Origin: [Zimmermannella] alba NBRC 15616
Lineage (GTDB): Bacteria > Actinomycetota > Actinomycetes > Actinomycetales > Microbacteriaceae
Direction of reading: 5' to 3'
Assembly (NCBI RefSeq): GCF_001570905.1
Contig: NZ_BCSO01000001.1
Location: 372,001-436,000 of the forward strand
Length of the DNA stretch: 64,000 nucleotides
Shown here: piece after piece, positions 35,018-43,252 of the stretch
Layout of the letters: every line of letters begins with the position of its first letter
Numbering within the stretch: position 1 is the first letter of the stretch
Notes under the pieces: generated by a model
Seen by the model: the letters and a program-made list of their open reading frames with translations, nothing else
Database searches by the model: none
What the model was told of the DNA's origin: nothing
Program-made: the position numbers and the translations under genes

Positions 35018-35935
35018 ATGCTCGACTCGTCACCCTTGCACGACCGGCTGCAGCGAATGAGCGAAACCCCACAGGGATTGCCGCTTGTTGGCGCGCTCAC
35101 GGGGTTTCGAGACGCTGGACTCGTGGTGCGCCAGATCACGGATGCCTTGCGCGTCGAGGGCGACGACACGGCGATCGTGCGATTCGACACCGACAGTCTC
35201 ATTGACTACCGTTCCCGCCGTCCAAAGCTCTCGGTCGCGGCAGGTTCCATCGTCGATGTGGAGATGCCGGAGCTGCGCATCGACCTCCTGCACGACGAGC
35301 TCGGCGCGCCATACCTTTTTCTCAATGGCGCAGAACCCGATTTCCACTGGGAGCAATTCGCCGAGGAGCTCGCCTCGATCATTCGTGATCTTGAGGTGCC
35401 GTCGACAACCTTCATCCACTCGATTCCCTTGCCCGTGCCGCATACTCGTCCGACGCAGCTGACCGTGACTGGGAATCGGCAGGAACTCGTGGATTCCCTC
35501 TCGGTGTGGTCACCGACGACGCAGGGCCCCGCGCATGCACTGCACCTCGTAGAGCGACGCTTGCAGGAACGAGACCACCCGGTGACTGGGCTGGTCACGC
35601 TTGTCCCGCACTACGTCCTTGACACGGAGTTTCCCGGCGCAGCGATTGCGGCCCTTGCCGCAACCTCGACCGCGACATCCCGGATGTTCGCCACGGAACC
35701 ACTTCGCGAGCAGGAACGCTTCTTCCAGAATGTGATGCAGGAGTACTTGGCGAAAGACACGGATACCGCTGAACTCGTGAAGAAGCTCGAAGTGCGCCAC
35801 GACGCCTATCTTGCGCAGGTGCCAAGTAGCGGTAGCTTTGCCGGAAGCGATGGCTCCTTGCCGAGTGCCGACGAGCTGGCTGAGGAGCTCGAGCGCTATC
35901 TCGCCAACCGTCGTCCGTTCGACGCGCAGAACTAG
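35018..35935 (+). CDS. PAC2-family protein
   Basis: 305 residues of the PAC2 (proteasome assembly chaperone 2-like) family, frequent in actinobacteria and of unknown role. Readable motifs are PLVGALTGFRDAGLVVRQIT near residue 22, FDTDSLIDYRSRRPKL, YLFLNGAEPDFHWEQF and GLVTLVPHYVLDTEFPGAAI. The C-terminal ~60 residues form a charged helix. Divergent from pepA; followed by sigA after a 208-bp gap. Confidence 0.88.
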   Translation: MLDSSPLHDRLQRMSETPQGLPLVGALTGFRDAGLVVRQITDALRVEGDDTAIVRFDTDSLIDYRSRRPKLSVAAGSIVDVEMPELRIDLLHDELGAPYLFLNGAEPDFHWEQFAEELASIIRDLEVPSTTFIHSIPLPVPHTRPTQLTVTGNRQELVDSLSVWSPTTQGPAHALHLVERRLQERDHPVTGLVTLVPHYVLDTEFPGAAIAALAATSTATSRMFATEPLREQERFFQNVMQEYLAKDTDTAELVKKLEVRHDAYLAQVPSSGSFAGSDGSLPSADELAEELERYLANRRPFDAQN

Positions 35936-35950
35936 CCCGTGCCTCACGGG
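35936..35950. terminator. Short hairpin immediately after the PAC2 gene
   Basis: CCCGTG-CCT-CACGGG followed by AATAT; it begins directly after the stop codon. A 6-bp stem is modest for a terminator. Confidence 0.4.
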
Positions 35951-36020
35951 AATATCGCTCGTGCCATCGACGTTGAGTTGACGAGGTATGGCATCGATGC
36001 GATTCACCTGCAGCGATCAC

Positions 36021-36048
36021 CGCGCATGCAGGCTTTCTGCATGGCGCG
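36021..36048. other. Hairpin in the sigA upstream region
   Basis: CGCGCATGCAG pairs with CTGCATGGCGCG (one bulged base) across loop GCTTT. A second stem (AAGCCTTTC with GAAGGGCTT) lies at 36075-36098. They could belong to a sigA leader or terminate the PAC2 transcript. Two TTGACA boxes (36057, 36097) have no good -10 at 16-18 bp. Confidence 0.4.
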
Positions 36049-36143
36049 TGCCATACTTGACAGACGGTCCCAGCAAGCCTTTCGTTCGGGAAGGGCTTGA
36101 CATGGGCCTTCCTTGTGCCCGCACAGCAGCAAAGAGGTAAACC

Positions 36144-37877
36144 ATGGCAGCACGCACGACGGGATCATCGGATTCCGAGCAGGAGACAGCAGCCGCTGCG
36201 AAGCCGGCAGCCAAGCGCACGTCGACTCGCACCTCGACCCGCGCGTCGTCGAGCACGACGGCGAAGAAGCCGAGCACGCGCAAGACCGCTGCTCAGAAGA
36301 AGGCCGAAGCAGAGGCTGCTGCCGCCGCTGAGGGTGCAGGCGAGCAGAGCGCTGAGGCCGGGACGGCAGCCAAGAAGCCTGCCGCGAAGAAGCCCGCGAC
36401 CAAGCGCACCACCACGCGCAAGAGCGCTGCTCAGAAGAAGGCCGAGGCAGAGGCCGCAGAGGCACCCGCCGAGGACGCCAAGCCTGCCGCGAAGAAGCCC
36501 GCGACCAAGCGCACCACCACACGCAAGACGGCCGCCCAGAAGAAGACGGAGGCAGGGGCTGCCGCAGCCGAGACGAAGCCTGAGCCGAGCGACGAGAGCG
36601 CGGAGGCTGAGGAGAAGAAGCCCGCGACGCGTCGCCGCACGACGACCGCCAAGAAGACCACGGCCAAGAAGACCACGGCCAAGAAGACGACCGCGAAGAA
36701 GTCGACGGCCAAGAAGGTCGCCGAGGACGAGATCGTCGAAGACGAGATTGACGCCGAGGACGAGCTCGACGTCCACGCTGCCGACGACGTCGACACCGAC
36801 GACGACACCGAGGCAGAGTCCGACGACAAGGATGACGAAGTCGACGACATGGATGACTCGGATGCACCGCTCACCGCGGTGGCCGCAGGCGCTATGGTCC
36901 TCTCGGCCTCCTCGGGTGACGACGAAGCCCCCGTCTACTCGGCAGCCATCACGGGTGCCACCGCTGACCCGGTGAAGGACTACCTCAAGCAGATCGGTAA
37001 GGTCGCGCTCCTCAACGCAGCTGAAGAGGTCGACCTCGCGATGCGTATCGAGGCAGGTCTGTTCGCAGAAGAGAAGCTCAAGGAGGCAGAGGCCTCGGGC
37101 GAGAAGCTCGACAAGCAGCTCATCCGTGAACTCAAGTGGGTCGCCCGTGACGGCCAGCGCGCGAAGAGCCACCTGCTCGGCGCGAACCTCCGTCTCGTCG
37201 TCTCGCTCGCGAAGCGCTACACGGGCCGCGGCATGCAGTTCCTTGACCTCATCCAGGAAGGCAACCTCGGTCTCATCCGTGCCGTCGAGAAGTTCGACTA
37301 CACGAAGGGCTTCAAGTTCTCGACCTACGCCACGTGGTGGATCCGTCAGGCCATCACGCGCGCCATGGCCGACCAGGCGCGCACCATCCGTATCCCGGTG
37401 CACATGGTCGAGGTCATCAACAAGCTCGCCCGAGTCCAGCGCCAGATGTTGCAGGATCTCGGTCGCGAACCCACCCCGGAAGAGCTCGCCGCTGAACTCG
37501 ACATGACTCCCGAGAAGGTCGTCGAGGTGCAGAAGTACGGTCGTGAGCCGATCTCGCTCCACACGCCGCTCGGTGAAGACGGTGACTCGGAGTTCGGCGA
37601 CCTCATCGAAGACACCGAAGCTGTCGTGCCAGCAGACGCCGTGAGCTTCACGATGCTGCAACGCCAGCTCGAGTCGCTCCTCGACTCGCTGTCCGAGCGT
37701 GAAGCGGGCGTCATCCGCATGCGCTTCGGCCTTGGTGACGGCATGCCGAAGACACTCGACCAGATTGGTGACACCTTTGGCGTAACGCGCGAGCGCATCC
37801 GCCAGATCGAGTCGAAGACCATGGCAAAGCTCCGCCACCCCTCGCGTTCGCAGTCGCTGCGCGACTACCTCGAGTAG
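36144..37877 (+). CDS. sigA: Primary RNA polymerase sigma factor
   Basis: 577-residue sigma-70 factor. A ~260-residue N-terminal extension has three copies of a [22 protein letters not shown] unit, then TTAKK repeated four times, then a strongly acidic run (about 198-240). The sigma core begins near residue 273: region 1.2 [17 protein letters not shown], region 2 with [39 protein letters not shown] and [18 protein letters not shown]-type motif ([18 protein letters not shown]), region 3, and region 4.2 with [24 protein letters not shown] 36144 has AAAGAGG 7 nt upstream. murT follows 8 bp later. Confidence 0.97.
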   Translation: MAARTTGSSDSEQETAAAAKPAAKRTSTRTSTRASSSTTAKKPSTRKTAAQKKAEAEAAAAAEGAGEQSAEAGTAAKKPAAKKPATKRTTTRKSAAQKKAEAEAAEAPAEDAKPAAKKPATKRTTTRKTAAQKKTEAGAAAAETKPEPSDESAEAEEKKPATRRRTTTAKKTTAKKTTAKKTTAKKSTAKKVAEDEIVEDEIDAEDELDVHAADDVDTDDDTEAESDDKDDEVDDMDDSDAPLTAVAAGAMVLSASSGDDEAPVYSAAITGATADPVKDYLKQIGKVALLNAAEEVDLAMRIEAGLFAEEKLKEAEASGEKLDKQLIRELKWVARDGQRAKSHLLGANLRLVVSLAKRYTGRGMQFLDLIQEGNLGLIRAVEKFDYTKGFKFSTYATWWIRQAITRAMADQARTIRIPVHMVEVINKLARVQRQMLQDLGREPTPEELAAELDMTPEKVVEVQKYGREPISLHTPLGEDGDSEFGDLIEDTEAVVPADAVSFTMLQRQLESLLDSLSEREAGVIRMRFGLGDGMPKTLDQIGDTFGVTRERIRQIESKTMAKLRHPSRSQSLRDYLE

Positions 37878-37885
37878 GAGACACG

Positions 37886-39169
37886 ATGGCTTTCAACCCT
37901 TTGACGCCGCTCGCGGTCGGTCTCGGCCGCGCGACCCGTGTTGCCATGCGTCTGCGTGGCGGTGGCTCGGCCATGCCCGGTCACGTCGCGCGCACGCTTG
38001 ACCCCAACTTCCTGGGGCGCGCCGTTGAACGCCTGCCTCGCGGGGTGGTGTTCGTGACCGGCTCCAACGGGAAATCCACGACCACCGCCTACGTCACGAG
38101 CGTGCTCCGGGGCCATGGCCTTCGCGTCTTCACGAACGGTTCGGGCGGCAACATGCCGCAGGGCATCGTCTCAGCGATGCTCGGAGATGTCGACTGGCAG
38201 GGACACCTCAACGCCGACATCGCCGTGCTCGAAGTGGATGAGGCGATCTGTCGTCTTATCGCTCCGGCCCTGAAGCCTCGCGTTGGCGTCCTCCTCAATG
38301 TCCAGGTGGACCACCTCAACCGCTTCTACGACCCGGCTCGCGTCGCGAACTACCTGCTCGACTTCGCCAAGATGTGCGGCGAAGCCGTCGTCTTGAACGC
38401 TGACGACACGAATCTCCGCCGCATTGCGCCGGAGATGGTCGTTGACCGCGCCTGGTTCGGCATCGACTCCGAGGTCGCAGCTCGCGTGTCGAGTGGCCTC
38501 CCGAGCTACAAGGCCCCCGGCGTAGAGATCGACGAGATTCCGGCATCTGAGCGCACCGCGCAGGTCGTGGACCTTGTCGGCCAGACGGCAACGATCGAGT
38601 TCCATGGTGAAGTTGCACGCGTCGAGCTGCCCGCTCGCGGCATGCACTACGCGATTGACGCGGCAGCGGCGCTCACGGCTGGCTACCGCCTCCTCGGCGA
38701 GGAGTTCTCGCTCGAAGCGGGTGCTCGCGCGCTCTCGACGATGGACACGGTCTACGGCCGCGGCGAAATCATGATGGTCGAAGGTCAGGAGATCGAGATC
38801 ATCCTCATGAAGAACCCGCCGAGCCTGCGCATGAACCTCGACGCGCTCGAGAAGAAGCCGGACGTGCTCATGTTCGCGATGGATGAAGGCAGCCCCGACC
38901 CGTCGTGGATGTACGGCATCGACCTCTCGAAGCTGGGCGGCGTTGACATCACGACCGGTACGAAGGCCGCCCAAGTTGCCACCTTCTTCGGCTACCAGCA
39001 CCTGCCGGTGGGCAAGGTCATCCCGAATAACGCCGAAGCGATCCGCGCGTTCCTCGCCCTCCCGGCACCCGAGGAGGGGCGCAAGCTCATCATCGCCAAC
39101 TACGAACAGACCATCGCACTGCGCCGCATTATGGGCCAGTCGGGTATCGAGGGGAAGCACAACTCGTGA
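37886..39169 (+). CDS. murT: MurT-like Mur-ligase, diverged (no Cys4 ribbon)
   Basis: 427-residue homologue of MurT, the ligase half of the lipid II isoglutaminyl synthase that activates the alpha-carboxyl of D-Glu. The Mur-ligase P-loop is intact (TGSNGKSTTTAYVTSVL), as are LEVDEA and KNPPSLRMN. However the Cys4 zinc-ribbon insert of staphylococcal MurT is absent (only two Cys in the whole protein, both elsewhere), the FRDQxDR segment reads NVQVDHLNRF, and the DGxDxSWxxD motif of the DUF1727 domain is reduced to PDPSWMYG. It starts 8 bp after sigA and overlaps gatD by 4 bp. Probably still a Mur-type ligase, with the acceptor or amine changed. Confidence 0.85.
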   Translation: MAFNPLTPLAVGLGRATRVAMRLRGGGSAMPGHVARTLDPNFLGRAVERLPRGVVFVTGSNGKSTTTAYVTSVLRGHGLRVFTNGSGGNMPQGIVSAMLGDVDWQGHLNADIAVLEVDEAICRLIAPALKPRVGVLLNVQVDHLNRFYDPARVANYLLDFAKMCGEAVVLNADDTNLRRIAPEMVVDRAWFGIDSEVAARVSSGLPSYKAPGVEIDEIPASERTAQVVDLVGQTATIEFHGEVARVELPARGMHYAIDAAAALTAGYRLLGEEFSLEAGARALSTMDTVYGRGEIMMVEGQEIEIILMKNPPSLRMNLDALEKKPDVLMFAMDEGSPDPSWMYGIDLSKLGGVDITTGTKAAQVATFFGYQHLPVGKVIPNNAEAIRAFLALPAPEEGRKLIIANYEQTIALRRIMGQSGIEGKHNS

Positions 39170-39936
39170 GCATCGACATCCTTCACCTGTTCCCGGACGA
39201 ACTCGGCATCAACGGTGACGTCGGCAACGCCATGGCCCTCGCCGAGCGCGCACGCGCGCGCGGCATCGACGCGACGATCACCAAGATTGGCCTGAACGAC
39301 GAGCTCCCCGAGCACGCGGACGCCATCGTGATCGGCTCCGGCCCGCTTGCTGCTGTGCAGGCGGTGCTTCGGGCACTTGAGCGCATGGCTCCGCAGCTTC
39401 GCCGCTGGCGTGACCGCGGCGTCGAGTTTGTTGCCATCGGTGGCGGCTGGGATGCCCTCGGAGAGCGCATCACCCTCGCGGACGGGGCAGTCCTCAACGG
39501 TGCAGGAGTGTTTCCGACGCGCTCGATTCGCGGCGGCAAGCAGCGCGTGGGGGAGACCGTCGTCCGGATGCCCGAAGGCCTCATCGTCACCGGCTTCTCG
39601 AACCACGACTCGATCATGGAAGGCATCGACCAGGCCACCATGCTCGGCACGGTGCTCAAGGGCCACGGCAACGAGGCAACGAAGAAGAGCGCGGAAGGCT
39701 ACCGTCGCGAGAACCTTCTCGCCTCAAACCTTCACGGCTCGCTCCTCACGATGAACCCGCGCCTTGCTGACGACGCGCTCTATCACGCGGCCGAGCACGC
39801 CCGCGCACGCGGTGCGATCGCGAACACGATCGACCTCAACCTGCGTACGAGCTGGCTCGACGAGGTGGACGGCTACGCCGAAGCGAGCCGCCGCGCACTC
39901 ATTGCGCGCGTGGGCGTGAAGATCGAACACTCCTAG
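39166..39936 (+). CDS. gatD: GatD-like amidotransferase subunit lacking the catalytic Cys
   Basis: 256-residue homologue of GatD, which normally hydrolyses glutamine to give NH3 to MurT. The usual ICGGYQLLG nucleophile elbow reads IGGGWDALG (91-99), so Gly92 stands where Cys94 is in S. aureus. The GGGQDREQ segment reads GSGPLAAVQ (57-65). The catalytic-type His (His190 in NLHGSLLTMNP) and the GFxNH segment remain. The fold is kept but glutaminase activity is not expected. GTG/ATG overlap with murT (4 nt) indicates a fixed-ratio complex. Confidence 0.87.
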   Translation: MSIDILHLFPDELGINGDVGNAMALAERARARGIDATITKIGLNDELPEHADAIVIGSGPLAAVQAVLRALERMAPQLRRWRDRGVEFVAIGGGWDALGERITLADGAVLNGAGVFPTRSIRGGKQRVGETVVRMPEGLIVTGFSNHDSIMEGIDQATMLGTVLKGHGNEATKKSAEGYRRENLLASNLHGSLLTMNPRLADDALYHAAEHARARGAIANTIDLNLRTSWLDEVDGYAEASRRALIARVGVKIEHS

Positions 39937-39954
39937 GAAAGGAATCAGCTGAGC

Positions 39955-42051
39955 GTGGCCACACCGCAAAGCGAGGACCAGTATTCGGCACGACACCTCT
40001 CGGTCCTTGAGGGCTTGGATGCCGTCCGGAAGCGTCCTGGCATGTACATCGGTTCGACCGATTCACGTGGCCTCATGCACTGTCTCTGGGAGATCATCGA
40101 CAACTCTGTCGATGAAGCGCTCGCAGGGCACGGCGATTCCATCACCATCGGGCTTGACCCGGACGGCTCGGTCGTGGTGGAAGACCACGGCCGTGGCATC
40201 CCGGTTGATATCGAGCCGAAGACAGGCCTGTCGGGCGTTGAAGTCGTCTTCACGAAGCTCCACGCTGGTGGCAAGTTTGGCGCCTCGAACTACGGCGCCG
40301 CCGGTGGTCTCCACGGTGTCGGTGCCTCCGTCGTGAATGCGCTCTCGGCACGCCTGGACGTCGAAGTTGATCGTGGCGGCAAGACCTATGCGATGAGCTT
40401 CCGCCGCGGCGAGCCCGGCGTCTTTGACGACCCGAATGGGGTGAAGAGCCCTGACTCGCCGTTCACCCCCTTCCAGGCAGGCACGGAACTGCCCGTGATC
40501 GGTAAGGCGAAGCGCGGGGTCACAGGTACGCGTGTGCGCTACTGGGCAGACCCGCAGATCTTCATCAAGGAAGCTGTCTTCTCGCTGGACGACCTCCTCG
40601 CGCGCGCACGCCAGACCGCCTTCCTCATCCCGGGGCTCGAGATCGTGCTTGAAGACCGCCGAAGCGACGAGCACGTGCGCCAGGCGTTCAAGTTCGACGG
40701 CGGCATTTCGGAGTTCGCCGATTTCCTTGCCAGCGATGCACCAACGACCGACACCTGGCGCTTTGAAGGCGACGGCGACTACAGCGAAACCGTGCCAATG
40801 CTCGACGACAACGGCCACATGGTCTCGCGCGAGGTCGAACGCAGGATGCACGTGGATGTGGCGCTGCGCTGGGGGACCGGCTACGACACGACGGTGAAGA
40901 GCTTCGTCAACATCATCGCGACGCCCAAGGGCGGTACGCACCAGCAGGGCTTCGAACAGGGCCTCATGCGCACGATCCGGGCCGAGGTGGAGAAGAACGC
41001 ACGCCGCCTCAAGGTCGGCAACGACAAGCTCGAGAAGGACGACGTACTCGCGGGTCTCACGGCGGTCGTGACCGTCCGCATCCCCGAGCCCCAGTTTGAG
41101 GGCCAGACGAAGGAAGTGCTCGGTACCCCGCCTGCCCGTCAGATCGTCGCGAACGTTGTCGCTCAGGGCATCCGTGAGCGCTTTGCCGCGACCGGACGTA
41201 TGCAGAAGGCCGAATGCTCCCTGCTGCTCGACAAGGTCGTCTCCGAGATGAAGTCGCGCATCTCCGCGCGCGCCCACAAGGAGACGCAGCGCCGCAAGAA
41301 CGCGCTCGAATCGAGCTCGCTGCCCGCAAAGCTCGTCGACTGCCGATCGAATGATGTTGAGCAGTCCGAACTCTTCATCGTCGAGGGTGACTCGGCGCTT
41401 GGCACCGCGAAGCCTGCCCGTAACTCTGAGTTCCAGGCGCTCCTGCCGATTCGAGGCAAGATCCTCAACGTGCAGAAGGCGTCCCTCTCGGACATGCTCT
41501 CGAACGCGGAATGCGCGAACATCATCCAGGTGATCGGCGCTGGTTCCGGGCGCAGCTTTGACCTTGACGCGGCACGCTACGGCAAGGTCATCCTCATGAG
41601 CGACGCGGACGTCGACGGCGCCCACATTCGCACGCTGCTGCTGACGCTCTTCTTCCGCTACATGCGTCCCATGATCGACGCCGGGCGCGTCTATGCCGCA
41701 GTGCCGCCACTGCACCGCGTGGTCGTCTTGAATCCCGGCTCAAAGCCGAACGAGACCATCTACACCTACTCGGAGCGTGAGCTCCACACGCTGCTGAAGA
41801 AGCTCGAGCAGCGCGGCAAGCGTTACCAGGATCCGATCCAACGGTACAAGGGCCTTGGTGAGATGGATGAAGACCAGTTGTGGGAGACGACCATGAACCC
41901 TGCCGCCCGTCTACTGCGCCGTGTTACGGTCAGTGACGCTGCGGCAGCCGAGCGAGTCTTCGAGCTGCTCATGGGCAATGACGTCGCCCCGCGCAAGGAA
42001 TTCATCGTTGCCGGCGCACAACACATCGACCAGGAGGCCATTGACGCATGA
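39955..42051 (+). CDS. parE: DNA topoisomerase IV / gyrase-like subunit B
   Basis: 698-residue type IIA topoisomerase ATPase subunit. The GHKL ATPase has IIDNSVDEALAGHG, DHGRGIPVDIEPKTG and LHGVGASVVNALS; the Toprim domain has LFIVEGDSALG and MSDADVDGAHI. It lacks the long insert of Gram-negative GyrB. Placement near sigA and opposite parC supports ParE over GyrB. GTG 39955 has AAAGGA upstream at wide spacing. azlC overlaps its stop (ATGA). Confidence 0.93.
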   Translation: MATPQSEDQYSARHLSVLEGLDAVRKRPGMYIGSTDSRGLMHCLWEIIDNSVDEALAGHGDSITIGLDPDGSVVVEDHGRGIPVDIEPKTGLSGVEVVFTKLHAGGKFGASNYGAAGGLHGVGASVVNALSARLDVEVDRGGKTYAMSFRRGEPGVFDDPNGVKSPDSPFTPFQAGTELPVIGKAKRGVTGTRVRYWADPQIFIKEAVFSLDDLLARARQTAFLIPGLEIVLEDRRSDEHVRQAFKFDGGISEFADFLASDAPTTDTWRFEGDGDYSETVPMLDDNGHMVSREVERRMHVDVALRWGTGYDTTVKSFVNIIATPKGGTHQQGFEQGLMRTIRAEVEKNARRLKVGNDKLEKDDVLAGLTAVVTVRIPEPQFEGQTKEVLGTPPARQIVANVVAQGIRERFAATGRMQKAECSLLLDKVVSEMKSRISARAHKETQRRKNALESSSLPAKLVDCRSNDVEQSELFIVEGDSALGTAKPARNSEFQALLPIRGKILNVQKASLSDMLSNAECANIIQVIGAGSGRSFDLDAARYGKVILMSDADVDGAHIRTLLLTLFFRYMRPMIDAGRVYAAVPPLHRVVVLNPGSKPNETIYTYSERELHTLLKKLEQRGKRYQDPIQRYKGLGEMDEDQLWETTMNPAARLLRRVTVSDAAAAERVFELLMGNDVAPRKEFIVAGAQHIDQEAIDA

Positions 42052-42908
42052 TCGCCCCACGGTTGCGTCATCGAGCCGCTGAACTGCAGCCCGACACTAT
42101 CCGAAGCATCGTCGTCGTCCTCCTCTCGCTCACGGTCGTGGGCGTCTCCTACGGCGCCATTGCGCACCAGGCTGGCATGCCCACGTGGCTCACGGTCGGC
42201 ATGGCCTTCCTGCTGCTCGCCGGCAGCAGCGAAATCCTGTTCGTCGGCATGATCATGACCGGCAGCGCGCCCATCGTGGCTGCGATCGCCGGAATCCTCG
42301 TGAACACCCGCAATTTCGCGTACGGCATGCACGCCTCGACGTTCTTGCGTCCCGGCCCCTCGCGCCTGCTCGCCGCCCACATCGCGAATGATGAGGGCGC
42401 AGCTCTCGCTGTCATCCAGCCGACCACGCGCGCTCGTCGCACCGCCTACTGGATCACGGGCAGCGCGATCATCTTCGTCTGGCCCATGAGCTCGTGGCTC
42501 GGCACCGTGGTCGGCGGCCTCATCGAGCACCCGGACATGCTCGGTCTCGACGCAGCCATGCCCGCCATGTTCTTCGCGTTCATTTCGAAGGCCGTCCGCG
42601 AGGATGCCGCATCACGGGCTGCCGCCATCACTGGCGGTGTCATTGCTCTGGCCACGACGCCCTTCGTGCCTGCCGGCGTCTCACCAGTGCTCGGTCTCGC
42701 TGGCATGTTCGCGGGCTGGTACGTCGACCGTCGCCGGGCACCCCGCGCGAGTACGCCCGAAGTGGACCCGGTCACCGGAGCCATCACACTTCCGGACCTC
42801 GAGACGCCAGAACCCCGGACTGGCACGATCACGCTTCCTGACCTGGACGGCCCCATGCCGAGCACGGGAGCGATTCGACTTCCGAACGAAGAGGAACTCC
42901 ACGAATGA
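42048..42908 (+). CDS. azlC: AzlC-family branched-chain amino-acid exporter, large subunit
   Basis: 286 residues. Membrane segments start with SIVVVLLSLTVVGVSYGAIA; AFLLLAGSSEILFVGMI and NTRNFAYGMHAS are AzlC motifs. The C-terminal ~60 residues are an unusual soluble tail with repeated (T)GxITLPDLExPxPxTG units. AzlCD exports branched-chain amino acids or analogues. It overlaps parE upstream and azlD downstream by 4 nt each. Confidence 0.9.
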   Translation: MIAPRLRHRAAELQPDTIRSIVVVLLSLTVVGVSYGAIAHQAGMPTWLTVGMAFLLLAGSSEILFVGMIMTGSAPIVAAIAGILVNTRNFAYGMHASTFLRPGPSRLLAAHIANDEGAALAVIQPTTRARRTAYWITGSAIIFVWPMSSWLGTVVGGLIEHPDMLGLDAAMPAMFFAFISKAVREDAASRAAAITGGVIALATTPFVPAGVSPVLGLAGMFAGWYVDRRRAPRASTPEVDPVTGAITLPDLETPEPRTGTITLPDLDGPMPSTGAIRLPNEEELHE

Positions 42909-43231
42909 ACGGCGTGAACATGGGTGACATGCTGCTCGCCGTCGGCGTGCTCTTCCTCGGCACCTACGGCCTGCGCCTCGGTGGCGTGCTCCTCGGCAAG
43001 CGCATCAAAGACCCGGAGCGGGCGATCGCGATCCTCGACCGCGGCGTCATCGTCCTCCTCATGGCCGTGCTCGTGATGAGTTGCTTCGACGGGCAGGACT
43101 TTGCTGGTTGGGCGCGACCGGCCGGCGTCGCCGCCGGTGGCCTTGCGGCACTCCTCAAAGCCCCACTCCTTGTGGTGCTCGTCGTCGCCCTCGGCGTCAC
43201 CGCTGGACTGCGAGCACTCGGTATCCAGTAG
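42905..43231 (+). CDS. azlD: AzlD-family small membrane partner
   Basis: 108 residues with four hydrophobic segments (GDMLLAVGVLFLGTYGLRLG, GVIVLLMAVLVMS, a middle helix, LLVVLVVALGVTAGLRALG). Standard small subunit of AzlCD exporters. ATGA overlap with azlC shows coupling. Its stop is 21 bp from the convergent parC stop; no hairpin is visible there. Confidence 0.88.
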   Translation: MNGVNMGDMLLAVGVLFLGTYGLRLGGVLLGKRIKDPERAIAILDRGVIVLLMAVLVMSCFDGQDFAGWARPAGVAAGGLAALLKAPLLVVLVVALGVTAGLRALGIQ

Positions 43232-43252
43232 CGACGTTCCGATCGGATCCGG

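Noticed and set aside
36057-36102. TTGACA boxes as sigA promoters
   Set aside because: No acceptable -10 lies 16-18 bp downstream of either box.
36165-37838. Long minus-strand open frame opposite sigA
   Set aside because: sigA on the plus strand has unambiguous sigma-70 regions; the opposite frame only mirrors codon bias.
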